Shown here piece by piece: positions 9,379 through 19,718 of a DNA stretch of 64,000 nt. The translations under genes were made by a program, and so were the position numbers. A model generated the notes under the pieces. That model did no database searches and had not been told where the DNA came from. It was given only the letters and a program-made list of their open reading frames with translations. Position 1 is the stretch's first letter. Each line of letters starts with the position of its first letter. The DNA comes from Hondaea fermentalgiana (taxonomy: Eukaryota > Sar > Bigyra > Thraustochytrida > Thraustochytriidae), in assembly GCA_014084085.1 (NCBI GenBank), contig NPFB01000056.1:199291-263290 (forward strand), written 5' to 3'.

Positions 9379-10307
9379 GCGTTCGTTGTTACATTCTCGA
9401 TGGTGTCTTGCACGCTGGATCGCGCGGGAAGCGATCGGCGGTGTAAACGTATTATATATTTGCGCATGTTCGTCCATTGCGACTTCGCAGAGCTGCGGCA
9501 CATACATTTTCTCTCATTTTCCTGATGTCGTCGCAAGTTCCGATGTCCTTTGTGTTTTTACCTTGAAAGTTTAAAGGCATGCCCCATCTCTAAACGCACG
9601 ACAATCTAACTGTAGCCCATCTTTCCATCCTCTTTCTCCTTGCCCAAGCCGCGGATACGTACCGTCGATAGCGCGCGCCTTGCCCTCTCGAGGCTCATCA
9701 ACCATCAAAGCCCTGACAAGCGAAGCATGCCTTGGCACGGCGCTTTCCAACATCTGCCGCGATCGATCGGCGGCGCGGGTCAACGACAGAGGGCGCGACA
9801 AAACAAAAGAGAAGCATAGCCTCGAAAGGGAAAAAAGGAAAGAAAGAAAGGGGAAAAAAGTTCCTTTGCGGGTGCCCCATTGCGGACTTGCGGGGCCGCA
9901 TTTCCCAGTGCGTGGCGCGTTTGATCGACTTGCGCAGGCGGCCTGCTGCGTGCAACCACTGGCAGCTCGCAAGTGGACCCTGCGCGCGTCCCTGCAGTAT
10001 GGCGGGGACAGGGCCAAGTGAAGTATCCGGCGATAACGCACTTGCGCGCGCTCGGAAGCGCGCCTTGGGCCGCCGGGCAGTTCTCCTTCGAAGTCGCTCC
10101 TCGCCACGGCCGGTCGCCGCGCCGCGCCGCGCCGCGCCGCGCCCCTCCCCCGCGCAGNNNNNNNNNNNNNNNNNNNNNNNNNNNNNNNNNNNNNNNNNNN
10201 NNNNNNNNNNNNNNNNNNNNNNNNNNNNNNNNNNNNNNNNNNNNNNNNNNNNNNNNNCGCGCCGATCTCGCCCGGGCTGGGCGGCGCCGAGGCCCCGCGG
10301 CGCGAGG
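9379..10307. other. Intergenic / 5' region of the MATH-BTB gene, with gap
   Basis: No convincing gene is seen. The left half is mixed-composition DNA with an A/G-rich tract near 9804-9859. The right half becomes GC-rich, with GCCGC repeats immediately before the N block. Upstream exons of the MATH-BTB gene could be hidden here or in the gap. Confidence 0.5.
10158..10257. other. Assembly gap (100 N)
   Basis: Exactly 100 N, the conventional size for an unknown-length scaffold gap. The left flank is a repeated GCCGC tract, so sequencing probably failed in GC-rich simple repeat. Confidence 0.98.
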
Positions 10308-12032
10308 ATGAGCTCGCGGCCGCGCAAGCAGACGGACGGCACGGGCAGAGACGCCGCCGACCGCGGCATGTTTAGCGTGTCGGCCAAGTCGCGCGTGAGC
10401 GTGGTGGACCAGCCGTACTCGGAGTCCGAGAACGTGACGCGCGCCTTCAAGGGCGGCCACAGGCTCTGCATCTGGGCGTTTTCCACGCGCGTCAATGGGC
10501 TCCCGCAGGACTCCGTGCGAAGCTCCGAGTTCAAGGTGGGCGACCACCACTGGCGCGTGGAGTGCCACCCTGCCGGCGTCCGTTCCGAGGTCGCCGAGTA
10601 CGTTTCGCTTTTTATTCGATACCTTGGACCCGACGACCGCGTTACCGCACACTGGGAGCTCCGGTGCGTGAATAAGGACCCGGACCGCCACAAGGAGCGG
10701 CGCTGGGTCAAGAACGATACGCACAATGTCTTCAAAAAGAACAACCGATGGGGCTGGGACAAGTTTATGAAGAAATCACTCATCTTGGAGGAATCCGAAG
10801 GGTTTCTGCATCGCGATGACTGCGCCATTTTCGAAGCGGGCGTTATGCTCAACTCGATGCACAAGACGCTCGCGAAAACGGAACTGTACAAACACACGCC
10901 CCCCTCGACGGTCAGCGAAGATCTCGTGCGCATCCTCGAGTCTGGTGAGCTCAGCGACGTTGAGTTTGTTTTGGAAGACGGTACTGTTCGGCAACGCGCG
11001 CATCGTCAGATCCTCGCTGCGCGCTCCAAGGTCTTTGCCCGCATGTTCAGTGGGCTTTACATGGAACACAAGCCTTCATCCGAAAAATCTAGCAACGAGA
11101 TTGTCATTCCCGACATCGATGGCCAGGTCTTTGAGGAGCTTCTTTACTTTCTTTACTCGGGCAAGCTCAAATCTGACCTTTTCAAGTACGAACGGGAACC
11201 CAAGGAAAAACGTAAGAAACGCAGGCGCGACGGTTCGACAAAGACGGTCGAAAACGTTGCCGTCGTCGATGCCGACGACTCATCGCAAAATCACGATGGC
11301 GAGGTCGAGTCCGGCGCCACCGTCGAGGTCACGGCCAGCGGTGAAAGCTCCGTGCCTCTGTCCGCATGTTTTGACCACTTTCGCTTCGTTATCGGGCTCT
11401 TGCAGGCTGCCGATAAGTACGAGGTTTCTGCTTTGCGCGCAACGTGCGAGCTTTATCTTTGCAAGCTCGTCGACGCACACTCGGTTGTGGACCTTGTCAT
11501 GCTCGCCGACATGTACAATGCCGCCGAGCTTAAAACTGAGTGCCTCGAGTACATGGCCTGGCACCAGCCCATCACAATCACGCGGAGACAAATTAACAGC
11601 CTCAGCAAGCTCTTGCTGGTGGAGATTATGAAAATGAGTACCGCCGACGTCGCCACTCATGATACACAGGAAAAGGGCGCCGAGCCCGTCAACCACCTTT
11701 TTGTGTCCAGTTTTATCGACTTTGTTTCGCCGGACTTTGACTCCATTGTCGCGGAGTACACAAAGGATGAACTCAAGCTTCGTCTCGCGCTCTTTGCTGC
11801 GTCCACCAAAGGTGAACGCAACGAGCTGGAGAAGCGTCTGCTTGGGATCGTCAGGAACACACGTGCTTCAAATACGCCAACGTCTGCAAGTCGTGGCGGG
11901 TCCTCGCCACAACAAGAGTGGCGCTCGTCCAAGCGTTCCTCTGATCGTCGTGCCAAGCGCTCCGTCTCGTCAACAAATGAGGACTCCCCTTCACCTCAAA
12001 CTGCTCGTCCTGGTGACGAGCCTCACGAGTAG
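10308..12032 (+). CDS. MATH-BTB protein with SAP-like C-terminus (SPOP-like adaptor)
   Basis: The 574-residue product resembles Cullin-3 substrate adaptors. A MATH-like domain occupies about residues 35-185, with HLCIWAF-like and HHWRVECHPAG strands and NRWGWDKFMKKSLI near its end. A BTB/POZ fold follows from about residue 207 (LSDVEFVLEDG, HRQILAARSKVFARMF, YFLYSGKL). It is interrupted by a 60-residue charged insert (basic KEKRKKRRRD, then acidic) before continuing with FVIGLLQAADKYEVSALRATCE. Near residues 485-520 YTKDELKLRLALFAA and a following Glu/Lys helix fit a SAP-like motif. The likely role is recruiting substrates to a CUL3 ubiquitin ligase, perhaps in the nucleus. The ATG at 10308 is the first after the gap; an upstream start cannot be excluded. 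Confidence 0.82.
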   Translation: MSSRPRKQTDGTGRDAADRGMFSVSAKSRVSVVDQPYSESENVTRAFKGGHRLCIWAFSTRVNGLPQDSVRSSEFKVGDHHWRVECHPAGVRSEVAEYVSLFIRYLGPDDRVTAHWELRCVNKDPDRHKERRWVKNDTHNVFKKNNRWGWDKFMKKSLILEESEGFLHRDDCAIFEAGVMLNSMHKTLAKTELYKHTPPSTVSEDLVRILESGELSDVEFVLEDGTVRQRAHRQILAARSKVFARMFSGLYMEHKPSSEKSSNEIVIPDIDGQVFEELLYFLYSGKLKSDLFKYEREPKEKRKKRRRDGSTKTVENVAVVDADDSSQNHDGEVESGATVEVTASGESSVPLSACFDHFRFVIGLLQAADKYEVSALRATCELYLCKLVDAHSVVDLVMLADMYNAAELKTECLEYMAWHQPITITRRQINSLSKLLLVEIMKMSTADVATHDTQEKGAEPVNHLFVSSFIDFVSPDFDSIVAEYTKDELKLRLALFAASTKGERNELEKRLLGIVRNTRASNTPTSASRGGSSPQQEWRSSKRSSDRRAKRSVSSTNEDSPSPQTARPGDEPHE

Positions 12033-12672
12033 CTGGGCAATGCCAGCAGACTTTCCATGTGTACTACTTATATCTTTTTCCTTGCTTGTTTGTCATGGAT
12101 TCTTTCTTTCTTTTCCCTCTCGTTTCCTTTCTCCATTCCCGTCAAGTTGTTTGTTCATGATGCATTTTCGTGGTGTGGCAAAAAAAAAAATCGTTCGTCC
12201 ATTCGTTCAGAATCGAACATTCCTTTGCGCGTGCGGGAGAGAGCTTATGCCAATCAAGGCCAGGCCCATCACATTCATTGAAAAAAACAAAAAGAGAAAA
12301 GGTGGTAGCCTACGTGACAAAAAGCATAAACAGTACACACCTTTCGTGAAGGGGTCCTCACGCGTACGGTTTATCCGTTCACTCAAAGGAAAAGATTTCT
12401 ACCGTGGTTAGACTGAAAGTTCCGAGCTGCCTCGCGAATCTTTGAATGCCTCGCGGAAAGGAAAGAGGGTGGGTGGGCGTGTGCAAGCAAGTAAGCAAGC
12501 AAGTTCTACGAATTGACAGTGAGCGCGCGACCGAACCTGAAGTGAGGAAGACCTGATAGACTAAAATTTTTCCCCCCTTTTCCTGGAGAGGTGGAGCGCC
12601 AGCGCTTGCGCGAGGTGATCGTGTGGACGTGCGTGCAGGCGAGCGCACGTACAAAGCAAAGCGCAGGGGAAG
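12033..12672. other. Intergenic
   Basis: Between two same-strand genes. The first half is T-rich, fitting a 3' UTR. Near 12484-12502 there are CAAG tetranucleotide repeats, and pyrimidine-rich DNA follows up to the next ATG. No coding sequence is supported. Confidence 0.5.
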
Positions 12673-14793
12673 ATGGCGCAGGCTCGGCATAAACAGACAA
12701 CGAACGAGTTTTACAGAGCTGTGCTTGACAATGCACTGCGTGAAGAGTGGAAAGAAGCTGAGCCTGAAGAGCATGAAGAACGAGTTGCGTGCTCACGCAG
12801 GCTTTCCGCACTCTATGGATACAGCATGAAGTCCCCAGTCGTCAAGCAGCGAGTATCGAGCCGTCAGCGTCAACGCGCGATCTCATCGCAAAATTCATTT
12901 CGATCATCCTCACGACAAAGCTCCGTTCGCACGCCAAAAGTGACAAGGTCTTCGACCAATCTCACTGACCCCAGCTGCGGTTTGCTTCAATCTGTTGTGC
13001 TTGAAGGTGGCGCGGAAAATATCGCTCATGGCATGGGTAGTATGCAACTCCAAGGCGAGGTTTTCTCTGATCTTAGCGACGATGATGCTGACCTCGATGA
13101 GCCCTTCTCCAATGGTCTCATATACCATCCAGCAGCCTCGAGTCCCACTGGGAGTGGCGAAAAAAGGATCACCAAGACGGAGAATTTTCTCGCTGATCGT
13201 AGCGAGAGTGACCCAAGACGGAGCTCGATGCGTTCCCAAAAAACCAAGCGTCTCAAGAAGAAAAGCTCAAGGTTGCTCAATGCGGCAAACTCGATGCTAC
13301 ACCCTGGCGCCAGAGCCCCACCATGGTATGCTGGCTATCAGAACTCTGCACAAGCACCCTCGCACGCGGATCGAGAGATTGGGCATCGCTACGGTCACGC
13401 TGCCATTCTGAATTATCAGCGTCTCGAGCATGGCATCGTCAATAAATCCATTGATCGAGGCATCACGAATGTGACTCTGAAAAACGCCATGCCTAAATTT
13501 CGAGGCGAGAATTCCTTCGTCGACGAATACAAAGATCCCTTGTTTGGACGACCAGGAGCATGGCCCCATGGCGCCTCGTACGTGACGGGGTCAAATTTGA
13601 AGCCACCAGAACCCACGCCCGAGATCACGCCGCATCTCAAGGTTTACATGGGCAAAGTCCGCGAAGGTGTTGAGAATTTGTCTTCTGCTATCTTGATGCA
13701 GCAGCGAGAGGCTGACATGCATCGCTCGGCCTTTCTCGCCGCCCGTCCAAGCCTCGAAATCGATTCCAAGACGGGCAAACCCTTGAACCTCTCGAATGAG
13801 CTCGTCACGGCGATGCCACGCGTTCGCTTCTGGCATGGCAGCACAGTACTCACTGAAAAGACAGAAGATGAATCGGCACTTGAAAAATTTGTGGCCAAGC
13901 AGCAGCAGCAATTTCACGCCATGGTTGCTCTTAAATGGTCAGAGTCGCTCCACCTATACAAGCTCTTGCGAGCGCTTTCAGTGCAGCTGCGTCCGGGGCT
14001 CGAAGAATTTAACTCCTTGCTGAGCGATGTACAGCACGCGACTAGTGGCGGCCACGTTTGGCGAAAGGACTCTGCCGAAAGCGAAGGCAAAGTAGATGAC
14101 GCCAACGGCGACGAAAACGAAGTTGAAGCAGCTTTAAGTTCTGCACGCGAAGAGGGGGGCATTCCTGCAAGAAGCGAGTCAAAGCATAGCGAAGGAAAGG
14201 AAAGTGACGGCAGCGAGAGCTGCAAAGCGTCACGACCTTCGAAGCTCATTGACCGCGAGACCTTTGTCAATGTGGTATGTGCGCATTTTGAGCACGGCGA
14301 TCGCCGTAGAATCAACAAGCTATACTCCGGGTTTGATCCGCACCGTCTCGATGGTGTTGATTATCGTGTTATTATGGGAACCCAGCGTTGTTTTTGGAAA
14401 TACAACAATGAAAGTATCGTCGATAAACTTTCTTCCCTCTTCGACATTATGGACAGCTGCGATCGAACCGGCATCATTTCTGCGGACGAGATTATCACGA
14501 TGCTTCAGGTGTGTGCGGCCAGCGAGGTCGATGAGCAAGAGATGCTTCAGGCTGCGCAAGTTTCCCTGGGTAAGATTGTCGCCACTCACTCGCTTGTGAG
14601 TGAGCCCGGATTCATGCACCGCGAGGAACTTTTGCACGTACTTGCAAATCCACACGCTGCAGCGCCTCTAATTGAAGCTTTTGGCCGTCAATTGCAAGCG
14701 CGAATGGACGTCTTGCTCCCAAGCGTCCATGGTTCGCTTTCCCCGGGCCTGTCCAAGGAAAAGTTAGAGTCAGACACGGAGTCCAAGTCATGA
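12673..14793 (+). CDS. Protein with C-terminal EF-hand-like domain
   Basis: The 706-residue product begins with a polar, Ser/Arg-rich segment (residues 50-100) and an acidic DDDADLDEP patch. A middle region with short conserved-looking Pro/Tyr motifs (PPWYAGYQN) follows, and then a low-complexity acidic linker near 460-520. Residues 530-660 have the helix pattern of paired EF-hands. SLFDIMDSCDRTGIISADEI at about 587-606 fits a calcium loop with Ser instead of Asp at position 1, so calcium affinity may be weak or lost. No membrane segment or enzyme motif is visible. It could be a calcium-responsive scaffold, but the family is not recognised. It converges on the RING gene 95 bases away. Confidence 0.65.
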   Translation: MAQARHKQTTNEFYRAVLDNALREEWKEAEPEEHEERVACSRRLSALYGYSMKSPVVKQRVSSRQRQRAISSQNSFRSSSRQSSVRTPKVTRSSTNLTDPSCGLLQSVVLEGGAENIAHGMGSMQLQGEVFSDLSDDDADLDEPFSNGLIYHPAASSPTGSGEKRITKTENFLADRSESDPRRSSMRSQKTKRLKKKSSRLLNAANSMLHPGARAPPWYAGYQNSAQAPSHADREIGHRYGHAAILNYQRLEHGIVNKSIDRGITNVTLKNAMPKFRGENSFVDEYKDPLFGRPGAWPHGASYVTGSNLKPPEPTPEITPHLKVYMGKVREGVENLSSAILMQQREADMHRSAFLAARPSLEIDSKTGKPLNLSNELVTAMPRVRFWHGSTVLTEKTEDESALEKFVAKQQQQFHAMVALKWSESLHLYKLLRALSVQLRPGLEEFNSLLSDVQHATSGGHVWRKDSAESEGKVDDANGDENEVEAALSSAREEGGIPARSESKHSEGKESDGSESCKASRPSKLIDRETFVNVVCAHFEHGDRRRINKLYSGFDPHRLDGVDYRVIMGTQRCFWKYNNESIVDKLSSLFDIMDSCDRTGIISADEIITMLQVCAASEVDEQEMLQAAQVSLGKIVATHSLVSEPGFMHREELLHVLANPHAAAPLIEAFGRQLQARMDVLLPSVHGSLSPGLSKEKLESDTESKS

Positions 14794-14888
14794 CAATCAA
14801 TTTGAAGGTTCAAAGACATTTGCAAAACAAACAACAAACGATTTTTGAAAAAGGAGCAGAGAGACTAAAAACGAACAAATGTATTTGA

Positions 14889-17800
14889 CTAGTTGCCTCC
14901 GTTTGCCTTGCGAGCCCTTTTCTTTTGGCGCTGTGTGATCTTGGTCCCAATACTGCCAGGCACTTTTCGTTTCTGATTTTTCGAAACGCTGACTGTGACG
15001 GTTGCTCGCTTTGACGGTTTTTTGGAAGAGCTGCCTCGAACATCTGTAAAACTATCCTCGGACGAGCTGCTATCGTCGGAATCAGACTCGTTGCCATTCG
15101 AAGTTCTCCTTGCCTTCTTGGTGGAAATGCTGACAATCGGACTCTTCACGATGACCCGAGGACTGGACTGTTCTTCGAGCCGAGTACCAATGCTCTTCTT
15201 CGTTTCTGCTGTTCTTTGCTTCGTGTTCTTCTCCTCTTCCTCCTTGTTCTTCTTCTTGGTATCTTTCTTGCCAGTCGTACTCACCACGACCTCTGGCCGT
15301 TTCTCCGCCTTGCGCTTACTTTGTATTTGCATGTCGTCATCAAAGGGAGCGCTGGCTTCGGAATCGCTACTTTCCATTGTATCTTGTGGTCTTCTCGACG
15401 GCTTCCGTTTCTTGACAGTTGTTACGATGATTTTACCCGTCTGCGGCTTTGACTTTTGGTCCGCCAAATTCACTGCCTTGGCTTCGATCGCAGGCTTCTC
15501 GTCCTCATTTGTCTTGAGCTGCTTCCTTTTCTTCTTTATTGTTGAGACAATAGCGCGACTCGATTTTCGAAGCGAATCTAAATCCAATGACGATGCGCTT
15601 GACTCTGATGAGCTTGATATCATAGAATAGGAACGTTGACGTCCGCCCGCTTGCCGACGACGAACCACGATAGACCTTGGAGTACTTGCTGGTTTCCCGT
15701 TTTTCTTAGGGACAGGGGTAGCTGCTCCCCGTGACGTGTCCGCCATGTCGTTGTCACTTTCACTGTCGTCATCGTTATCGCCATGGCCTCCATCGAATGA
15801 AGGGGCAACGACCTTGCTGTCGCTTGCGCTATCCTCGTCACTCCCACGGGCAGCCATTTCTTCCTCGTCCACGAGATCCGTCTTTGTTGCTGACAAAGAC
15901 TTTCGCGATGTGACACTCCTGCTTGAAGGTGTTTGGTGGGTTTCCGCTTGGGGTCCACTCGTGACCGAAGTTGCAGACGCGGATGATGACGAGGAAGATG
16001 AGGATTCGTTGTCGCTGTCCGATTCACTATCCTTGTCAACACCTTGTCCGTTTGCCTTCTGTGCGTCGACCCTTGCATGCGCAAGTTTGGTATCTGCTTC
16101 ATCACTTTCATCGCTCTCAGCTTCTTGTTCGTCACTTTTGCCTTGCCTTTTCTTGGCGCGGTTCTTGCTATTGTCTTCACTACTTTCTTCGTCGTGATCG
16201 TTATCATTTTTATCTGGGTCGGACGTTTTTGCTTTCGCAAAATTCGCGGTTTTTCCTTCTTCCTCATCGCTGTCATCACTTTCCTCTTCATCAAACTTTG
16301 CTTGGGATGTCTTTTTGTCATTTGATTTGACATTGGTGTCTTCCTCTTCCTCTTCCTCTTCCTCGTCGCTGTCGCTGTCATCACTTTCCTCTTCATCCGA
16401 CTTTGCTTGGGACGTCTTCTTGTCACTCGCTTTGACATCGTCATCTTCCTCTTCCTCGTCGCTGCTATCGTCGCTGCTGTCATCGCCATCTTCATCATCA
16501 GACTTTGCTTGAGATGTCTTTTTGTCGTTTGCTTTGACATTGGCGTCTTCCTCTTCCTCGTCACTGTCGCTGTCATCGCTGTCTTCGTCTTCGTCTTTAG
16601 ACTTTGCTTGAGGTGTCTTTTTGTTGTTTGCTTTGACACTGGGGTCATCCGCCTCCTCGTCGCTACTATCGTCGCTGCTGTCATCGCCATCTTCATCATC
16701 AGACTTTGCGTGAGATGTCTTCTTGTCGTTTGCTTTGACATTGGCGTCTTCCTCTTCCTCGTCGCTGTCGCTGTCGCTATCGCTGTCATCACTTTTGCCT
16801 TCGTCTTTGGATTTTGCTTGAGGTGTCTTCTTGTCGTTTGCTTTGACATCGGCTTCTTCCTCTTCCTCGTCGCTGTCATCGCTGCTGTCATCGCTGCTGT
16901 CATCGCTGTCTTCGTCTCCAGACTCTGCTTGAGAAGCCTCCTTTTCCGTCGCTTTGACAGTGGCGTCTTCCTCTTCCTCTTCCTCTTCCTCGTCCTCTTC
17001 CTCGTCCTCGTCGCTATCGCTGTCCTCACTTTCGTCTTTTTCAGCACTTGCAGTTGCTTTGGAAGCCTCAGTCGTCTTGGCAATTTCAGATTCATCTTCT
17101 TCTTCATCCTCGTCTTCGCCGTCGTCGTCGTCGTCGTCGTCGTCGCTTCCGTCACTGTCCTCATCGCTGCTTTCAAGGACCTTCTTTTTAGAAACTGCCA
17201 CTTTGAGTTTTGCCTTTGCTTTTGAAGTGGTGGCATCTTCGTCGCTCGCCTCACTACTGTCATCGCTATCATCATCATCATCATCGTCTTCTTCTTCTTC
17301 TTCTTCTTCTCTTTTTCCAGCGTTTCGCATTGAAGCTTTGCCTGCTTTCGAAACCTCTGTTATGCCTGGTTCAGAGTCTGAATCGCTCGAGTCGCTCGCT
17401 TCATCGGCGATGTCTTCGTCTGTGGTGGCTTCGGCGACCTGGGTTTCTGGCGATTTGTGGGCCGGCTGTGTTAATGGCTCTTCTTCGCCTTCATCTTCAG
17501 ATGGATCAGAGACAATCTCGCTCGTAACCTTGACGCGAGGCTGAGAAGAAGGGACCTGAGTACTTGCGCTGAAAGATGTAGCCGGGATGACGGATTGTTG
17601 CAGCTTGGAAGAAAAGCGTTCCTTGGGTGCGTAAAGGTTGACTAAATAAGTGATTGTGATTGTAAGTGGCGTCCCCTCCACGAAGATCTTCAAGACGAGT
17701 TTCTCGAAAGATTTGAGTCCAATGCCCAAAAGGTCAAAGAAGAGATCACAGCGTCCATCTTTGGCTTCTGCTTGCGTGTCAATAGTCACTTCCATTGCTT

Positions 17801-19433
17801 CGGACCGGAGTTCCGCATCAAAGCGAGACTGTTCAGGTCTGCGCAACTGCAAGGTGGCCCTGACGTCATGAGTGTAGCCCCTACGTCCGAGTGCCTCAAA
17901 GTCGTGGGCACTCACCAAGACAGGAAAACCGTCTGCCTCTTCGGCGTGAAGATCAAGAAAAAGAATCGTCATCTTCAGGGCACGAAGCGAGTTGAGACGT
18001 CCACTCAGAATGTCCTTTGTGAACGGTGTATCGTTGGCGGGCAAGGCCATTGTCACCTCACGTTCGCCGCGATCAAAAGAGGCAACCGACCTGTGCAGAG
18101 AAAGCCCCTGCAACATTTCGAATTTTTCCTCGCGTAGCAGGAACGGCTCGTCACTGTTGTCGCCTAGAACTGTTCGGCCAGTGAGCTGCGCGTACAAATC
18201 GGCAAACATGGCCATCTCCGCAGCTTCGCTCGAATTTTTCCAGATGTCAGGATAGCAGCGCTGGATCACGGACCAGAGAGGCCTTGACACCGAGAACTTG
18301 TACATGCAATGCGTGCACAAGGGTGCGCGGCAATTCGGGCAAACCACGAGGCCAGTCTTGGAACTCTTTAGCTCGAGCAACGTACGGACGAGACAAGCTC
18401 GGCAAAAAGCGTGGCCACATGGGGTGCACACAGGTTTGACCATGATCCCCAGGCACAGATTGCAAGTAAGATCGTCATCAAGAGCACCTGTGCTGAGAAC
18501 GCGATAATCCAGTGCCGTGTCAGGCTGGTCCTCTGCGTCCTCTACGTCATCAATGCGGTCGCCAAAGCCATACTCGCGCCGAATAGCGTCCATCGAAATG
18601 GGCGCGTCGTCATTATCGGTTTCGCTTTCTGAGGATTCTGACCCACGTCGCTTTTTCGGCGACTCTTGTGAACGTTTTGCATTTGTGATTGATGCCTCGC
18701 TCTCGCTGTCGCTTTCGCTTTCTGAGTCGGACTGAATCACTTTCCGCAGCTTCTTCTTGGGCTTTGCCTTTGTATCGATCCCATTTGAGGCTGCACTCTT
18801 GGATCCATTTTGACGTTGGCGAGAACTTTTTTGATCCTGCTTTCGCTTGACACCTCCACGGACTTTTGTCTTTTCGTCTGCACTGCTCAGCTCCATTTCG
18901 GAGTCGGACGCAATCTCCTCTTCGTCCTCCTTTTCGCTGTCGTTTTCGTCTTCGCTGTCATCTTGGTCGCTTTCACCTTCTTGTTCTGCTGCTGCTTCAT
19001 CCTCGTCACTATCTTCTTCGTTCTCACTGCTGCTTTGTTCTCCACTTTCATCTTCTTCGGCCTCTTCTTCGAACATGCTGTGTGGGTTACTAATTTCCTT
19101 CATGTCCTCGTCCTCGTTGTTTTCATCGTCGTCGTCGTCGTCTTCGTCGGGCAAGACTTTTTTCCTTTCCAGCGTCGCGCTTCGTTTGCGAGATTCTTGT
19201 GACTCTTCCGACGACGACGACGACGCATCGCTCTCGTCGTTGTCGCTGTCGTCGTCCTCCTCCTTTCGCGCTCGTGCTTTGTGTCGCCTGCCCTTGGGTT
19301 TCGCGCCGTGCGTGTGGGCCTTCGCCTCGCCGGCCTTGCCTCTCCTCGCCAAAGCTGCCAAGGCAGCCTGACGCGCCCTCTTCTTGCGAGTCTCCGCATC
19401 CTCTCGCCGCGCCGCGCCTTCGCGCGACCCCAT
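14889..19433 (-). CDS. Giant acidic RING-finger protein with Asp/Ser/Glu-rich tandem repeats
   Basis: The 1514-residue product starts with a basic Arg/Lys head and an acidic Ser/Asp/Glu stretch. A C3HC4-type RING follows near residues 320-375: CNLC, then CTPCGHAFCRACL, then CPNC with further Cys in CTHC. RINGs of this type bind E2 enzymes, so E3 ubiquitin ligase activity is likely. A folded region of about 200 residues (380-600) has no family I recognise. The rest is highly charged, with seven imperfect copies of a unit of about 31-37 residues beginning VKANDKKTSQAKS and ending in Asp/Ser/Glu runs. After that comes a Ser/Lys-rich tail with many basic KKRK-like patches. A nuclear, chromatin- or histone-binding role is inferred from composition only. 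The ATG at 19433 opens the frame. Confidence 0.75.
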   Translation of the reverse strand: MGSREGAARREDAETRKKRARQAALAALARRGKAGEAKAHTHGAKPKGRRHKARARKEEDDDSDNDESDASSSSSEESQESRKRSATLERKKVLPDEDDDDDDENNEDEDMKEISNPHSMFEEEAEEDESGEQSSSENEEDSDEDEAAAEQEGESDQDDSEDENDSEKEDEEEIASDSEMELSSADEKTKVRGGVKRKQDQKSSRQRQNGSKSAASNGIDTKAKPKKKLRKVIQSDSESESDSESEASITNAKRSQESPKKRRGSESSESETDNDDAPISMDAIRREYGFGDRIDDVEDAEDQPDTALDYRVLSTGALDDDLTCNLCLGIMVKPVCTPCGHAFCRACLVRTLLELKSSKTGLVVCPNCRAPLCTHCMYKFSVSRPLWSVIQRCYPDIWKNSSEAAEMAMFADLYAQLTGRTVLGDNSDEPFLLREEKFEMLQGLSLHRSVASFDRGEREVTMALPANDTPFTKDILSGRLNSLRALKMTILFLDLHAEEADGFPVLVSAHDFEALGRRGYTHDVRATLQLRRPEQSRFDAELRSEAMEVTIDTQAEAKDGRCDLFFDLLGIGLKSFEKLVLKIFVEGTPLTITITYLVNLYAPKERFSSKLQQSVIPATSFSASTQVPSSQPRVKVTSEIVSDPSEDEGEEEPLTQPAHKSPETQVAEATTDEDIADEASDSSDSDSEPGITEVSKAGKASMRNAGKREEEEEEEDDDDDDDSDDSSEASDEDATTSKAKAKLKVAVSKKKVLESSDEDSDGSDDDDDDDDGEDEDEEEDESEIAKTTEASKATASAEKDESEDSDSDEDEEEDEEEEEEEEDATVKATEKEASQAESGDEDSDDSSDDSSDDSDEEEEEADVKANDKKTPQAKSKDEGKSDDSDSDSDSDEEEEDANVKANDKKTSHAKSDDEDGDDSSDDSSDEEADDPSVKANNKKTPQAKSKDEDEDSDDSDSDEEEEDANVKANDKKTSQAKSDDEDGDDSSDDSSDEEEEDDDVKASDKKTSQAKSDEEESDDSDSDEEEEEEEEDTNVKSNDKKTSQAKFDEEESDDSDEEEGKTANFAKAKTSDPDKNDNDHDEESSEDNSKNRAKKRQGKSDEQEAESDESDEADTKLAHARVDAQKANGQGVDKDSESDSDNESSSSSSSSASATSVTSGPQAETHQTPSSRSVTSRKSLSATKTDLVDEEEMAARGSDEDSASDSKVVAPSFDGGHGDNDDDSESDNDMADTSRGAATPVPKKNGKPASTPRSIVVRRRQAGGRQRSYSMISSSSESSASSLDLDSLRKSSRAIVSTIKKKRKQLKTNEDEKPAIEAKAVNLADQKSKPQTGKIIVTTVKKRKPSRRPQDTMESSDSEASAPFDDDMQIQSKRKAEKRPEVVVSTTGKKDTKKKNKEEEEKNTKQRTAETKKSIGTRLEEQSSPRVIVKSPIVSISTKKARRTSNGNESDSDDSSSSEDSFTDVRGSSSKKPSKRATVTVSVSKNQKRKVPGSIGTKITQRQKKRARKANGGN
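16240..16965 (-). repeat. Coding minisatellite in the RING gene (seven units of about 93-111 bp)
   Basis: The seven copies of the VKANDKK-type unit are spaced at 94, 102, 108, 93, 108 and 111 bases. Variation is in multiples of three and lies in the runs of Asp/Ser/Glu codons. This is typical of replication slippage held in frame by selection. Confidence 0.85.
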
Positions 19434-19718
19434 CTCTCCTCCCCCTTTTCTGCCACGCGCTCAAGCACCTGCTCGCGCTCAAACTCCGCGCCCTCGACCT
19501 CGGTCAGGTCCTCAACCTCAGCCGGCCGGCCAACCAGCAGCAGGCAGGCCGCAGGCCGCAGCTCGTGGTCGCCAGCGAGGCTATCCGAGCGGCCTCTCGC
19601 CGCGCCTCTTCCCGCGCTGCGCCCTCGCCGCGCGTCCTCCGCCTGGTCTGCGCGTACGCGCTCGCGCGCACGCGCTCGCGGTCGCCGGCGATCGGGGTCT
19701 GCGCGTCCAGCCCGAGCC

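Noticed and set aside
16407..17225. Long plus-strand frame rich in Val, Ile and Phe
   Set aside because: It is the reverse of the Asp/Ser/Glu repeats of the RING gene. Low-complexity codons on one strand give a long open frame on the other.
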